Below are positions 8,835-19,083 of a DNA stretch of 40,659 nucleotides, in pieces. The translations under genes and the position numbers were made by a program. Origin of the DNA: Actinomycetota bacterium. GTDB taxonomy: Bacteria; Actinomycetota; Actinomycetes; Propionibacteriales; Propionibacteriaceae. The notes under the pieces are model-generated. The model made no database searches. It saw nothing but the letters and a program-made list of their open reading frames with translations, and was not told the origin of the DNA. Numbering within the stretch: position 1 is the first letter of the stretch; the number at the start of each line of letters is the position of its first letter. The stretch is taken from the NCBI GenBank assembly GCA_020161755.1, contig JAIUOS010000032.1, positions 1 to 40,659 of the forward strand, in the 5' to 3' direction.

Positions 8835-9787
8835 ACGACGGTGTCGCCCTTCTCGACCGGCGGGTTGTTGCTGCCTTCGGGGAACCCGTCGGCGGGCGGC
8901 AGCACCAGCAGCACCCGGGAGCCGACCCTCTTGCCGAGCAGGCCGGTCTGCCAGCCGGGGATCAGGCTCGACAGGGTCCCGGTCGTGGGCGTGGCGAAAC
9001 CGTCGTCGATCAGCGAGCCGGTCTTCCACGAGTAGCCGACGTAGCGCGCGGTGATCGCGTCCGTCTTGGCGACCTTTTCGCCGGTGCCCTCGATCAGGGA
9101 GAACGCGGTCATCTTGCTCGGAGCGTTGCCGGACGGGATCGTCACGACCGGCTTCTCGGACGCGCTGCCGGTGACCTTCGGCAAGCTCGACGGGGGCTGG
9201 ACGACCTTGCCGGACGGCTCGGCCACCGACACCGCGATGATGTCGACCACGAAGATCAGGGTGTCACCGACCTGGTAGCCGGTGGGGCCGCTGGTGGGGC
9301 TGGCGTCGTAGGCGTCCGAGCCGGGCATGGCGATCAGCACGCGGCTGCCGGCCCGCTGGCCCTCCAGCCCGGCCTTGAAGCCGGTGATGACCTGGGCGAG
9401 CGGGAACGTCGCCGGGGTCTTGGAGCTGAACGACTCCTCGAACTTCTTGCCGGTGCGGCCGAGTGCCCCGTAGTAGTGGACGGTCACGGAGCCGTCCGCG
9501 AGCGCCTTCGCGCCGGTGCCCTGGTGGAGCACCTTCACCCGCGTCTTGTCGACGGCGTACGGCGTCTTCACCTTCACGGTGGGCAGCGCGCCCATCTTTC
9601 CGGTGACCGTGATCGCGTCCAGGTTGTCCTGCGGCGTGACCGTCGCGGTGGGCGTCGCGGACGCGGTGGGCGTCGCCGACGTCGAGGTGGACGGGGAGGC
9701 GGTGGTCGACGGGGTCGCGGACGGGCTGCCGCAGGCGGCGAGCACGAGCAGACAGGCGAGGGCCGGGATCATTCGGGCTGAAGGCAC
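8795..9787 (-). CDS. Lipoprotein with tandem FKBP-type peptidyl-prolyl isomerase domains
   Basis: This is a secreted, lipid-anchored prolyl isomerase of about 330 residues. The signal peptide MPSARMIPALACLLVLAAC ends in a lipobox LAAC. A Thr/Ser/Ala/Pro-rich linker follows, then two FKBP domains. The first has VTVHYYGALGRTGKKFEESF and GFKAGLEGQRAGSRVLIAMP-type elements. The second has ITARYVGYSWKTGSLIDDGF and GWQTGLLGKRVGSRVLLVLPP-type elements. I prefer GTG at 9787 because it gives the signal peptide its only basic residue; an ATG at 9772 is the alternative. No stop codon separates it from upstream pafA, so it is also the C-terminal half of a longer frame. An FKBP gene near pafA is common in actinobacteria. 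Confidence 0.88.
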   Translation of the reverse strand: MPSARMIPALACLLVLAACGSPSATPSTTASPSTSTSATPTASATPTATVTPQDNLDAITVTGKMGALPTVKVKTPYAVDKTRVKVLHQGTGAKALADGSVTVHYYGALGRTGKKFEESFSSKTPATFPLAQVITGFKAGLEGQRAGSRVLIAMPGSDAYDASPTSGPTGYQVGDTLIFVVDIIAVSVAEPSGKVVQPPSSLPKVTGSASEKPVVTIPSGNAPSKMTAFSLIEGTGEKVAKTDAITARYVGYSWKTGSLIDDGFATPTTGTLSSLIPGWQTGLLGKRVGSRVLLVLPPADGFPEGSNNPPVEKGDTVVYVVDILFTQPGS

Positions 9788-11191
9788 CCGCAGAGGATAC
9801 CGAACCCGGCTGTGCCCCCGTGCCAACCCCGCTCCCGGCCCGCCGCCGGACCAAAAGGGGACAGTCCCCTTTTGGTCCAGATCGGCGATCAGGGCGTCGA
9901 GGGCGTCGCTGCGGGCGGCGAACGGGTCGTCCAGCGGCACCGTCCGGTCGCCGGTGGGGTCGTGGACGGTGCACGAGCGCCAGTCGACGCCGTAGGACAC
10001 CCCGTGGGCCTGCGCGGCGGCGAGGAACGCGCCGCGGGCGGCGGCCCGGGTGTCGGCCGGCGGTGCGGTCAGCGCGGCCTCGACGGCGGCGGGGTCGGTC
10101 AGGCGCACCACCGCACCGGACTGCTCGAGGACGCCGAACGCCCCGCCGAGCTCGTGGTAGGCGAGGTCGAGCTGGGCCAGCCGCGGGTCGTCGGCGGCCA
10201 GGCCGTGACGCTCACGGAACCGGGTGAGCAGCCGTCGTTTGGCCACCCACTCCACCCGGTCGGCCACCCGGTCGGGCTCGCCGTCCGCGAGCGCGTCCAG
10301 CACCTCGCCCCACAGTGCGGCCAGCGCCGGCTCGGCGTACTCCCCCGCCAGGTCGAGGTGCGCACGCTGCACCTCGACCGCACTCAGCCGTCGGCCGTCG
10401 GCGAGCTCGAGCGGCGCCATCGGGTCCTCCGCCACCTGCCGCAGCGCGGCGGCCGGGTCCGCGAGGCGCAGCGCGGCCAGCCTCGCGTCCGGGCCCTCGG
10501 GGCGGTCGAGCAGCTCCAGGACCGCGAGCATCGTGCCCACCTTCAGCCACCCCGACGCCTCCAGAAGGTTCGAGTCGCCGGCCAGCACGTGCAGGCGGCG
10601 GTACCGGGCCGGGTCGGCCAACGGCTCGTCCCTGGTGTTCACCAGCGGGCGCAGCCGGGTGGTCAGGGCGGACAGCTCGGTGTGCAGGTGGGCGGCCCGC
10701 TGGCTGATCGTGAACCGCCCGGCGTGCAGCCGTCCGGCCCCGCACAGCACCGGACGGGTCACCAGGAACGCCGCCAGCAGCTCGACCGCCCCGGTCAGCT
10801 CCAGCTCGCGGCTGACCAGGTAGTTCTCGTGGCAGCCGTAGGAGTTGCCGAAGCTGTCCACGTTGTTCTTGAACAGCCGGAAGGCCACGTCCGTCCCGGT
10901 CGCGGCGGCCAGTTCGCGGGCCCGGGACGCCAGCCCGGCGACCAGCTGGTCACCCGCCCGATCGGCCACCAGCAGGTCGCCGACGCGGCGGCACTCCGGC
11001 GTGGCGTACTCGGGGTGCGCGCCGACGTCGAGGTACAGGCGTCCGCCGTTCACCCCGAACACGTCGGACGCGCGGTGCTCGGCCACCAGCGGACGGAACA
11101 GCAGCTCGGCCGCCTCGGGAGCGCTCAGCCGCCGGCCACCGGCGCGGGCGCTGAGCCCGTACTCGGTCTCGACGCCGAGCACCCGCTCCAC
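8795..11191 (-). CDS. pafA: Pup-protein ligase PafA, reading frame continuous with FKBP lipoprotein
   Basis: Residues 1-438 are PafA, which ligates the C-terminal Glu of Pup to substrate lysines. Seen: VLGVETEYG with the nucleotide/Mg glutamate E8, GRLYLDVGAHPEYATPE with the base D55, LFKNNVDSFGNSYGCHENYL, TRDEPLADPARYRRLHV, and the C-terminal DPFAARSDALDALIADL, where homologues end. The frame then runs through a palindrome (DQKGTVPFWSG) and 35 linker residues into the lipoprotein start, giving 798 residues without a stop. Probably two proteins are made, with PafA either carrying a tail or being a true fusion. The start is GTG at 11191, overlapping the rluB TAG by one base. No dop, pup or proteasome genes are in the window. 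Confidence 0.88.
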   Translation of the reverse strand: MERVLGVETEYGLSARAGGRRLSAPEAAELLFRPLVAEHRASDVFGVNGGRLYLDVGAHPEYATPECRRVGDLLVADRAGDQLVAGLASRARELAAATGTDVAFRLFKNNVDSFGNSYGCHENYLVSRELELTGAVELLAAFLVTRPVLCGAGRLHAGRFTISQRAAHLHTELSALTTRLRPLVNTRDEPLADPARYRRLHVLAGDSNLLEASGWLKVGTMLAVLELLDRPEGPDARLAALRLADPAAALRQVAEDPMAPLELADGRRLSAVEVQRAHLDLAGEYAEPALAALWGEVLDALADGEPDRVADRVEWVAKRRLLTRFRERHGLAADDPRLAQLDLAYHELGGAFGVLEQSGAVVRLTDPAAVEAALTAPPADTRAAARGAFLAAAQAHGVSYGVDWRSCTVHDPTGDRTVPLDDPFAARSDALDALIADLDQKGTVPFWSGGGPGAGLARGHSRVRYPLRVPSARMIPALACLLVLAACGSPSATPSTTASPSTSTSATPTASATPTATVTPQDNLDAITVTGKMGALPTVKVKTPYAVDKTRVKVLHQGTGAKALADGSVTVHYYGALGRTGKKFEESFSSKTPATFPLAQVITGFKAGLEGQRAGSRVLIAMPGSDAYDASPTSGPTGYQVGDTLIFVVDIIAVSVAEPSGKVVQPPSSLPKVTGSASEKPVVTIPSGNAPSKMTAFSLIEGTGEKVAKTDAITARYVGYSWKTGSLIDDGFATPTTGTLSSLIPGWQTGLLGKRVGSRVLLVLPPADGFPEGSNNPPVEKGDTVVYVVDILFTQPGS
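9848..9878. repeat. GGGGAC-N-GTCCCC palindrome, copy 2
   Basis: This is a perfect 31-base inverted repeat with arms GGACCAAAAGGGGAC and GTCCCCTTTTGGTCC around a central A. It lies at the expected 3' end of pafA, and on the minus strand it is translated as DQKGTVPFWSG because it has no in-frame stop. It shares the core GAAAAGGGGAC/CAAAAGGGGAC and central single base with copy 1 (894-921). The outer four bases of each arm differ between copies but remain complementary. Confidence 0.9.
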
Positions 11192-11943
11192 TACAGGTTC
11201 ACCAGGTCGAGCAGCGCGCCGAGCTCCTCGCGGGTCAGGTCGCGCACCGCGCCGGACTTGAGCGTGCCGAGCCGCACCGGCCCGATCGCGATCCGGGACA
11301 GCTTGAGCACCGGCTGGCCGATCTGGTCGAACATCCGCCGCACGATGCGGTTGCGCCCCTCGTGCAGCGTGACCCGCACCAGGCTGCGGTCGGCGGCGCG
11401 CTGCACCACCTCGACCTTGTCGGGCCGCACCGGGCCGTCGTCGAGCTCGATGCCCTTGCGCAGCTTCTTCACGGTCGCGTCGGTGATCACCCCGGTGATC
11501 TCGGCGACGTAGACCTTCGGCACCTCGAACGACGGGTGCATCATGCGCTGGGAGAACTCGCCGTCGTTGGTGAGGATCAGCAGGCCCTCGGTCTCGGCGT
11601 CGAGGCGTCCGACGTGGAACAGCCGCTCGGGCGTGTGGCGGCGGACGATCTCGCCGAGCGCCGGACGGCCGTGCGGGTCCTCCATCGTCGAGACCACGCC
11701 GCGCGGCTTGTTCAGCACCACGTACTGGTGGGCGGCCTGCGGCGGGATCCTGGCCCCGTCCACGCGGATCACGTCACGGGTCGGGTCGACGCGGCGTCCC
11801 TGCTCGGTGACCTTCTCGCCGTTCACCTCCACCCGGCCGCGGTGGATCAGGTCCTCGGCCGCGCGTCGGGACGCCACCCCGGCCTGCGCGAGCACCTTCT
11901 GCAGCCGGATGCCCTCGGCGTCCGGGCCGTCGGCGGGGGTCAT
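11191..11943 (-). CDS. rluB: RluB-type 23S rRNA pseudouridine synthase
   Basis: The 250-residue product begins with an S4 RNA-binding domain (IRLQKVLAQAGVASRRAAEDLI, key residues R-L-x-K-x-L-A-x-A-G). The catalytic domain follows with FHVGRLDAETEGLLILTNDG, in which the Asp of GRLD is the catalytic residue, and GRNRIVRRMFDQIG near the end. RluB modifies U2605 (E. coli numbering) in 23S rRNA; exact site here is inferred. The ATG at 11943 overlaps the scpB stop in ATGA, and its TAG overlaps the pafA GTG. The scpA-scpB-rluB order is standard in actinobacteria and firmicutes. Confidence 0.95.
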   Translation of the reverse strand: MTPADGPDAEGIRLQKVLAQAGVASRRAAEDLIHRGRVEVNGEKVTEQGRRVDPTRDVIRVDGARIPPQAAHQYVVLNKPRGVVSTMEDPHGRPALGEIVRRHTPERLFHVGRLDAETEGLLILTNDGEFSQRMMHPSFEVPKVYVAEITGVITDATVKKLRKGIELDDGPVRPDKVEVVQRAADRSLVRVTLHEGRNRIVRRMFDQIGQPVLKLSRIAIGPVRLGTLKSGAVRDLTREELGALLDLVNL

Positions 11944-12551
11944 TCGGCCTCCTCCACCGGCGCGGACGGCGAGTCGACCGCGCCCTGGGTGGGCAGCCCC
12001 TGGTCGGCCAGTGCGGCGAGCTCGGCCTCCAGCGCGGACGCGTCCGGCAGGTGCGGCGCGAGCGGCGGCAGCTGGTCGAGGCTGGTCAGGCCCATCCGCT
12101 CCAGGAAGTAGGTGGTGGTGGCGAACAGCCGGGCGCCGGTCTCCCCGTCGCGGCTGACCTCCTCGATCAGGTCGCGGGTGGCCAGCGTCCGCATCACCCC
12201 GTCCACGTTCACCCCGCGCACCGCCGACACCCGGCCGCGCGAGATCGGCTGGAGGTAGGCGACGACCGCGAGGGTCTCCAGGGCGGCCTGGCTGAGCGTG
12301 CCGCGCTGCCCCTCGAGCAGCCAGCGTCCGATCACGTCGGCGTGCTCGTCGCGGGTGTAGTAGCGCCAGCCGGTGCCGACCCGGCGTAGCTCGAAGCCGC
12401 GTCCGGTGCTGTCGTAGAACTCGACGAGGCCGGCCAGGCACTCCTCCACCTCGGCGACCGGGACGTCCACCGCCTCGGCCAGTTCGGACGCGGACACCGG
12501 CTCGGTGGCCATCAGCAGCAGCGCCTCCACGGCGCCGGCGATCTGGGTCAT
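11940..12551 (-). CDS. scpB: Segregation and condensation protein B
   Basis: ScpB is the winged-helix (kite) subunit of the SMC-ScpAB condensin that compacts and resolves chromosomes. The 203-residue product has GAVEALLLMATEPVSASELAE at its start, the conserved LSQAALETLAVVAYLQPISR motif at about 89-108, and the second winged helix ending in TTTYFLERMGL. A Glu/Pro-rich tail follows. The ATG at 12551 overlaps the scpA TGA (ATGA), so coupling fixes ScpA:ScpB synthesis. An smc gene is not in the window. Confidence 0.96.
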   Translation of the reverse strand: MTQIAGAVEALLLMATEPVSASELAEAVDVPVAEVEECLAGLVEFYDSTGRGFELRRVGTGWRYYTRDEHADVIGRWLLEGQRGTLSQAALETLAVVAYLQPISRGRVSAVRGVNVDGVMRTLATRDLIEEVSRDGETGARLFATTTYFLERMGLTSLDQLPPLAPHLPDASALEAELAALADQGLPTQGAVDSPSAPVEEAE

Positions 12552-13378
12552 TCTGCGGCCTCCTGGGTCACGGTCTCGTCGAATTCTGCGCCGATCGCGT
12601 CGGCGTCCACCTCGGCCCCCAGCCAGCGGACGGTGAGCTCCCCGAGCGGGGTGAGCTGCTCGAAGCTGACCGCCTTCTCGCGGAACAGCTCCAGCAGGGC
12701 GAGGAAGCGCGCCACCACCACCAGCCGGTCGGCGGCGTCTGCGGTGAGCGCGCGGAAGGTGATCGCGTGGTGCTCGCGCAGGCGCCGGACGATCTCTTCG
12801 GCCTGTTCGCGCACCGACACCAGCGGGTTGTGCAGGTGGGCGAGCGAGACCTGCGGCGGCTCCTTCGGGGTCAGCGCCCGGCCGGCCAGCACGGCGATCA
12901 CGTCGGCGAAGCCGTCGAGCTCGACCTCGGGAAGCAGCTTCGCGAACCGCTCCTCCAGCCCGCCCGGACGCGGGTGCCGCCGGGCCTGGGTGTCGAGGGT
13001 TTCGGCGATCCAGGCGCTGACCAGCTTGAACGCGCGGTACTGCAGCAGCCGGGCGAACAGCAGGTCGCGCGCCTCCAGCAGGGCGAGGTCCTCCAGGTCG
13101 TCGACCTCGCCCTGCGGCAGCAGGCGGGCGGCCTTCAGGTCGAGCAGGGTGGCCGCGACCACGATGAACGAGCTGGTCTGGTCGAGGTCCCACCAGGTCG
13201 AGCCCTGGGTGGCCTGCGCGTGCTTGATGTGGGCGACGAAGTCGTCGGTCACCTGCGACAGGGCCACCTCGGTGACGTCCAGCTTGTGCTTGGAGATCAG
13301 CTGGAGCAGTAGGTCGAACGGCCCGGAGAAGTTGGTCAGGTGGACGGTGAACTCCTCCGCCTGCGGCAGCGGGCTCAC
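12548..13378 (-). CDS. scpA: Segregation and condensation protein A
   Basis: ScpA is the kleisin that bridges SMC heads. The 276-residue product has the N-terminal FTVHLTNFSGPFDLLLQLISKH region (key G-P-F-D-L-L-L) that binds the SMC neck, a middle helical linker, and a C-terminal winged helix with ITFRALTADAADRLVVVARFLALLELFR, which binds the SMC cap. The start is GTG at 13378, overlapping the stop of the preceding gene (GTGA). It is part of the parA-13375 gene-scpA-scpB-rluB chain. Confidence 0.96.
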   Translation of the reverse strand: MSPLPQAEEFTVHLTNFSGPFDLLLQLISKHKLDVTEVALSQVTDDFVAHIKHAQATQGSTWWDLDQTSSFIVVAATLLDLKAARLLPQGEVDDLEDLALLEARDLLFARLLQYRAFKLVSAWIAETLDTQARRHPRPGGLEERFAKLLPEVELDGFADVIAVLAGRALTPKEPPQVSLAHLHNPLVSVREQAEEIVRRLREHHAITFRALTADAADRLVVVARFLALLELFREKAVSFEQLTPLGELTVRWLGAEVDADAIGAEFDETVTQEAAE

Positions 13379-13722
13379 GACTGCCCGAGGTCGCGCACCA
13401 GGTCGGAGTCGGCGCCGCGGGCGGCCAGGTCGGCCATCGCCAGGCTGATCGCGGTGCGGACGATCCGTCCGCGGTCGACGGCCACCCCGTGCCGGGCGCG
13501 CAGCGTCAGCCGGGCCTGCTCGAGGGCGAGCAGCTCGTCGCTGCTGACGTAGACGGTGATCTTCTCCTCGTGGCGGACGCGTCCGGTGCCCTGCGGGGAC
13601 GGCTCGATGGCCAGTCCGGCCGCGCCGTTGGTGGCCGGGGCGGCGGCCGGCGCCTGGGTGCCGTCCGTCCCGGTCGGGCGGAACAGTTCGGCCGCGCCGG
13701 GAAGTCCTACGCGCCGGGGCAT
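13375..13722 (-). CDS. Small conserved protein between parA and scpA, possible ribbon-helix-helix
   Basis: The 115-residue product has a disordered N-terminal half beginning MPRRVGLPGAAELFRPTG and a folded C-terminal half (about 50-110). The pattern there, EEKITVYVSSDELLALEQAR then VDRGRIVRTAISLAMADL, resembles a beta strand followed by two helices, as in ribbon-helix-helix DNA-binding proteins. I recall similar proteins in the same place in other actinobacteria, but they have no assigned name. It overlaps parA by 16 bases and scpA by 3, so it is likely made with the segregation proteins. A DNA-binding partner role for the ParA-like ATPase is plausible but inferred. Confidence 0.83.
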   Translation of the reverse strand: MPRRVGLPGAAELFRPTGTDGTQAPAAAPATNGAAGLAIEPSPQGTGRVRHEEKITVYVSSDELLALEQARLTLRARHGVAVDRGRIVRTAISLAMADLAARGADSDLVRDLGQS

Positions 13723-14603
13723 CGGGCGAGCACCTCCCTGGCCAGCATCCGGTAGGCGGTCGCCCCCGGCGAGTTCGTGGCGTAGGTGGTGATCGGCTCG
13801 CCGGCCACGGTGGTCTCGGGGAACTTGATCGTGCGCCGGATCACGGTGTGGAAGACCGTGTCGCCGAACGCCTGCACCACCCGCTCGAGCACCTCACGGC
13901 TGTGCAGCGTCCGGGCGTCGTACATGGTGCCGAGGATGCCGAGCACCTCGAGTTCGGGGTTCAGCCGGTCCTGCACCTTGTCGATGGTGTCGGTCAGCAG
14001 GGCGATGCCGCGCAGGGCGAAGAACTCGCACTCCAGCGGCATCAGCACCTTGTCGGCGGCGGTCAGCGCGTTCACGGTGAGCAGGCCCAGGGACGGTGCA
14101 CAGTCGATCAGGATGATGTCGTAGGTGTGCCGGAACTTGGTGAGCACCCGGCGCAGGGTCTGCTCGCGGGCCACCTCGGAGACCAGCTGCACCTCGGCGG
14201 CCGACAGGTCGATGTTGGACGGCAACAGGTCGAGCCCCGGCACCACCGTGTGGGTGATCACGTCCTCGGGAGCGGTGTGCTTGTTCAGCAGCAGGTCGTA
14301 TATGCTCACCTCGAGGGTGTGCGGGTTCGCCCCCAGGCCCACCGACAGCGACCCCTGCGGATCGAAGTCGACCAGCAGCACCTTGCGCCCGGTCTCGGCG
14401 AGGGCCGCACCCAGGTTGATCGTGGTGGTCGTCTTGCCGACCCCGCCCTTCTGGTTGCACATCGCGATGATCAGCGCGCGCTTGGGCTTGTCGGGGTCGG
14501 GGGCGACCGGCTCGGGCAGGTCGGGGACGGGGCGTCCGGTGGGGCCCAGCTCGCCCACGGCCAGCGTGGGTTCGGGATCGATCAGTGCGTCGGAAGTGCT
14601 CAC
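13707..14603 (-). CDS. ParA/Soj-family chromosome-partitioning ATPase
   Basis: The 298-residue P-loop ATPase has the deviant Walker A KGGVGKT (52-58), the DFDPQGSLSVGLG switch, and IILIDCAPSLGLLTVNALTAAD as Walker B/switch region. A Pro-rich 40-residue N-terminal extension precedes the domain. It resembles M. tuberculosis Rv1708, a second ParA-like protein encoded next to scpA and distinct from the oriC-linked ParA. No parB or parS-like site is adjacent. The start is GTG at 14603; the frame is open further upstream to 14750, but those residues are unlike the family. It heads the operon that runs through to at least rluB. Confidence 0.93.
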   Translation of the reverse strand: MSTSDALIDPEPTLAVGELGPTGRPVPDLPEPVAPDPDKPKRALIIAMCNQKGGVGKTTTTINLGAALAETGRKVLLVDFDPQGSLSVGLGANPHTLEVSIYDLLLNKHTAPEDVITHTVVPGLDLLPSNIDLSAAEVQLVSEVAREQTLRRVLTKFRHTYDIILIDCAPSLGLLTVNALTAADKVLMPLECEFFALRGIALLTDTIDKVQDRLNPELEVLGILGTMYDARTLHSREVLERVVQAFGDTVFHTVIRRTIKFPETTVAGEPITTYATNSPGATAYRMLAREVLARCPGA

Positions 14604-14722
14604 GGCCGACAGCCTAGGGCGAAATGTCGACAAGTCTGCACGGACGCGCCGCCCGGACGCGCCCTGTCGCGATCCGGCCGCTCGCAGCGTCCCAGCCGTC
14701 ACAGGCGCCTCAGGGGGGCCGT

Positions 14723-14748
14723 CGGGTGGACAGATCGCGACACGAGCC
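14723..14748 (+). repeat. 26-bp direct repeat, unit 1 (GATCGCGACACGAGCC core)
   Basis: This unit matches 14896-14921 at 25 of 26 positions, 173 bases apart. The shared part includes GATCGCGACACGAGCC preceded by CGGGTGGAC. It is too long to be chance in 351 bases and is not within a gene. Confidence 0.8.
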
Positions 14749-14895
14749 ACGTTCTCACCCGCCTGGGTGGGGCCGACACCTGCACCCTGTGGGGCGGTCA
14801 GCCGTGTGGCTGCCGCGGGCTCGAACGAGGTGCATCCTGACGTGATCCGACCGCCCGAGGCCCAGGTGGTGACGCGTGGGACGGTTGGGACGCGG

Positions 14896-14921
14896 CGGGT
14901 GGACGGATCGCGACACGAGCC
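14896..14921 (+). repeat. 26-bp direct repeat, unit 2 (GATCGCGACACGAGCC core)
   Basis: This is the second unit, with G for A just before the GATCGCGACA core. Together with TGTCGCGATCC at 14665-14675 (inverted), the region holds three copies of GGATCGCGACA-like sequence. Confidence 0.8.
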
Positions 14922-14954
14922 TGGGTGCCCTCGCGCGCCGAGCGCAGGGGGACC

Positions 14955-15878
14955 TCAGCGAGCGCGCGGGTGGGCGGCCAGGAACACCTCGCGGAGGTGC
15001 TCGACGGTGACCAGCGTGTAGATCTGGGTGGTGGTCACCGAGGCGTGCCCGAGCAGCTCCTGCACGACGCGGACGTCGGCGCCGCCGTCCAGCAGGTGGG
15101 TGGCGAACGAGTGCCGCAGGGTGTGCGGCGAGACGTCCACGCCGAGCTGCGCGGCCTCGGCGGCCTTCTGCAGCACCCCGTAGGCGCTCTGCCGGCTGAG
15201 TCGCTGGCCCTTGGCGTTGAGCAGCGCAGCCGGGCTCGGACGCACGGACGCCCCGGCGAACGCCGGCCGTCCGCGCACCAGCCAGGCCTCGACCGCGCGA
15301 CGGGCGTACGAGCCGACCGGGACGAGGCGCTCCTTGCGGCCTTTCCCGAACAGCCGCAGGCCGGCCTCGGGGTCGGCGAGCACCGAGGTGAGGTCGTCCA
15401 CGTCGAGGTCAACGATCTCGGACACCCGTCCCCCGGTGCCGTAGAGCAGCTCCAGCAGGGCGGCGTCGCGCAGCCCGATCGTGGTGTCCAGGTCGGGCGT
15501 GTCCAGCAGCGCCTGCACCTGGGCGACGTCGAGTGCCTTGGGCAGGTTGCGCCCGGCCTTGGGCGGCCGGACGGCTGCCGCCGGGTTCGTCGGAGTGCGG
15601 CCCTCGGCGGCGGCGAAGCTGTGCAGCGACCGCACGGCCACCAGCGTGCGGGTCGCGCTGGCCACCGAGAGCGGGGCGCGGCCGTCGGTGGGTGCCTGGA
15701 GGCCGGTCAGGAACGCGGCGACGTCGGCGTCGGTGACCGCCGTCGGGTCGCCGATGCCGCGCGCGGCGAGGAAGTCGGTGTACCGGGCGAGGTCGCGACG
15801 GTACGCGGCCACCGTGTTCGGTGATGCCCCGCGCTCGACGGTCAGGTGGTCGAGGTAGCCGCGGACGAGTTTGGCCAT
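14955..15878 (-). CDS. xerD: Tyrosine recombinase XerD
   Basis: XerD works with XerC at dif to resolve chromosome dimers. The 307-residue product has the SAM-like N-terminal domain ([20 protein letters not shown]) and a C-terminal catalytic domain. Its catalytic set is R151 (TGGRVSEI), K in GKGRKER (179-183), H252-x-x-R255 ([12 protein letters not shown]), H278 (LLGHAS) and Y287 (TQIYTL). I choose the ATG at 15878, which gives the family's usual short N-terminus. An in-frame ATG at 15974, overlapping the Nudix gene by 17 bases, would add a 32-residue Pro-rich tail. The position after pyrG and a Nudix gene matches M. tuberculosis Rv1699-Rv1701, supporting XerD rather than a phage integrase. 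Confidence 0.94.
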   Translation of the reverse strand: MAKLVRGYLDHLTVERGASPNTVAAYRRDLARYTDFLAARGIGDPTAVTDADVAAFLTGLQAPTDGRAPLSVASATRTLVAVRSLHSFAAAEGRTPTNPAAAVRPPKAGRNLPKALDVAQVQALLDTPDLDTTIGLRDAALLELLYGTGGRVSEIVDLDVDDLTSVLADPEAGLRLFGKGRKERLVPVGSYARRAVEAWLVRGRPAFAGASVRPSPAALLNAKGQRLSRQSAYGVLQKAAEAAQLGVDVSPHTLRHSFATHLLDGGADVRVVQELLGHASVTTTQIYTLVTVEHLREVFLAAHPRAR

Positions 15879-15957
15879 CGGCGTGCGGCGGGCGGGGTCG
15901 GGGATCCCGTCCTTCGTCGGGAGGACGGGTGAGGGCTCCGGGAGGGCGGAGGTGGGC

Positions 15958-16650
15958 TCAGTCGGCGTCGCCATGGAGCCTGGCCAGAGCGGCGTTGTGG
16001 GCCTCGCGGACGGCGCGGGCCGGCCAGGGCGCGTCCGGGGCGCGCAGCGACCCCAGGCGTCCGGACAGCCGGGCCACCTCGAGCGCCAGCACGCCGGAGA
16101 CCATGGTCGGGTTCTGGAGCCGGCCAGCCAGCACGGCGTCCACCAGGTCGGCGCGGGCCGCCCAGCAGACCTCCATGTCGGCCTCCTCGTGGTCGGCGAC
16201 GAAGCCGTCGGGCACGGGCGCGTCCGACAGGTCGGTGGCCAGGTAGATCCGCAGCGACTCCTGGTTGCCGCCCGGCGTGGTGAACAGGTCGACCAGCACC
16301 CGCCAGGAGCCGGCGCGCAGGCCCACCTCCTCGGCGAGCTCGCGTTCGGCGGCGGCCTGCCAGCTCTCCCCGTCCGCATCGAGCAGGCCGGCGGGCGGCT
16401 CGACGAGCTGGAAACCGACCGGGTGCCGGTACTGCCGCACGACCGCGATGCGGTCCTCGGCGTCCCAGGCGATCACGCCGACCGCGCCGGGGTGCAGCAG
16501 GTACTGCCGCGCCATCCGTTCGCCGCCCGGCACCTCGACCGTGTCGTCGACGAAATCGGAGACCCGGCCCTCCCCCAGCACTCGGCTCGCGACGACCGGC
16601 CACGCCATCGGCGCGTCGGTGACCTCGTCCGCGGTCAGCTGGCGGGCCAA
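15958..16650 (-). CDS. Nudix hydrolase, ADP-ribose pyrophosphatase-like
   Basis: The 230-residue product belongs to the ADP-ribose pyrophosphatase branch of Nudix enzymes, which cleave ADP-ribose to AMP and ribose 5-phosphate with Mg. The Nudix box spans about 88-111 with E95, R103-E104 and E107-E108, with one more residue than usual between the first Gly and E95. [21 protein letters not shown] and [14 protein letters not shown] flank it as in ADPRases. The start is TTG at 16650, supported by GAGGAG 6-7 bases upstream. That ribosome site overlaps the pyrG stop region, so the gene is translationally linked to pyrG. Confidence 0.92.
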   Translation of the reverse strand: MARQLTADEVTDAPMAWPVVASRVLGEGRVSDFVDDTVEVPGGERMARQYLLHPGAVGVIAWDAEDRIAVVRQYRHPVGFQLVEPPAGLLDADGESWQAAAERELAEEVGLRAGSWRVLVDLFTTPGGNQESLRIYLATDLSDAPVPDGFVADHEEADMEVCWAARADLVDAVLAGRLQNPTMVSGVLALEVARLSGRLGSLRAPDAPWPARAVREAHNAALARLHGDAD

Positions 16651-16653
16651 GGC

Positions 16654-18988
<2,335 letters not shown>

Positions 18989-19083
18989 GTCCTGGGGGTC
19001 CTTCCGTCGGTCCTGCCCGGGAATGTCCCGGCCGGTCCTCATCCTGCGCAGCGCGACCGTGGCCGCGGAACCCCTGCGGATGC

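Larger units (their letters stand above)
14604..14954. other. Intergenic region parA-xerD with short repeats
   Basis: These 351 bases lie between the parA start and the xerD stop, both on the minus strand, and hold no convincing gene. They contain a 26-base direct repeat (14723-14748 and 14896-14921) and an inverted copy of its 11-base core at 14665-14675. The promoter of the parA operon should be here, but I cannot see a clear -35/-10 pair. Confidence 0.7.

Noticed and set aside
14955-15878. Tyrosine recombinase as phage or island integrase
   Set aside because: Its neighbours and conserved place after pyrG and a Nudix gene fit housekeeping XerD; no att sites or phage genes are nearby.
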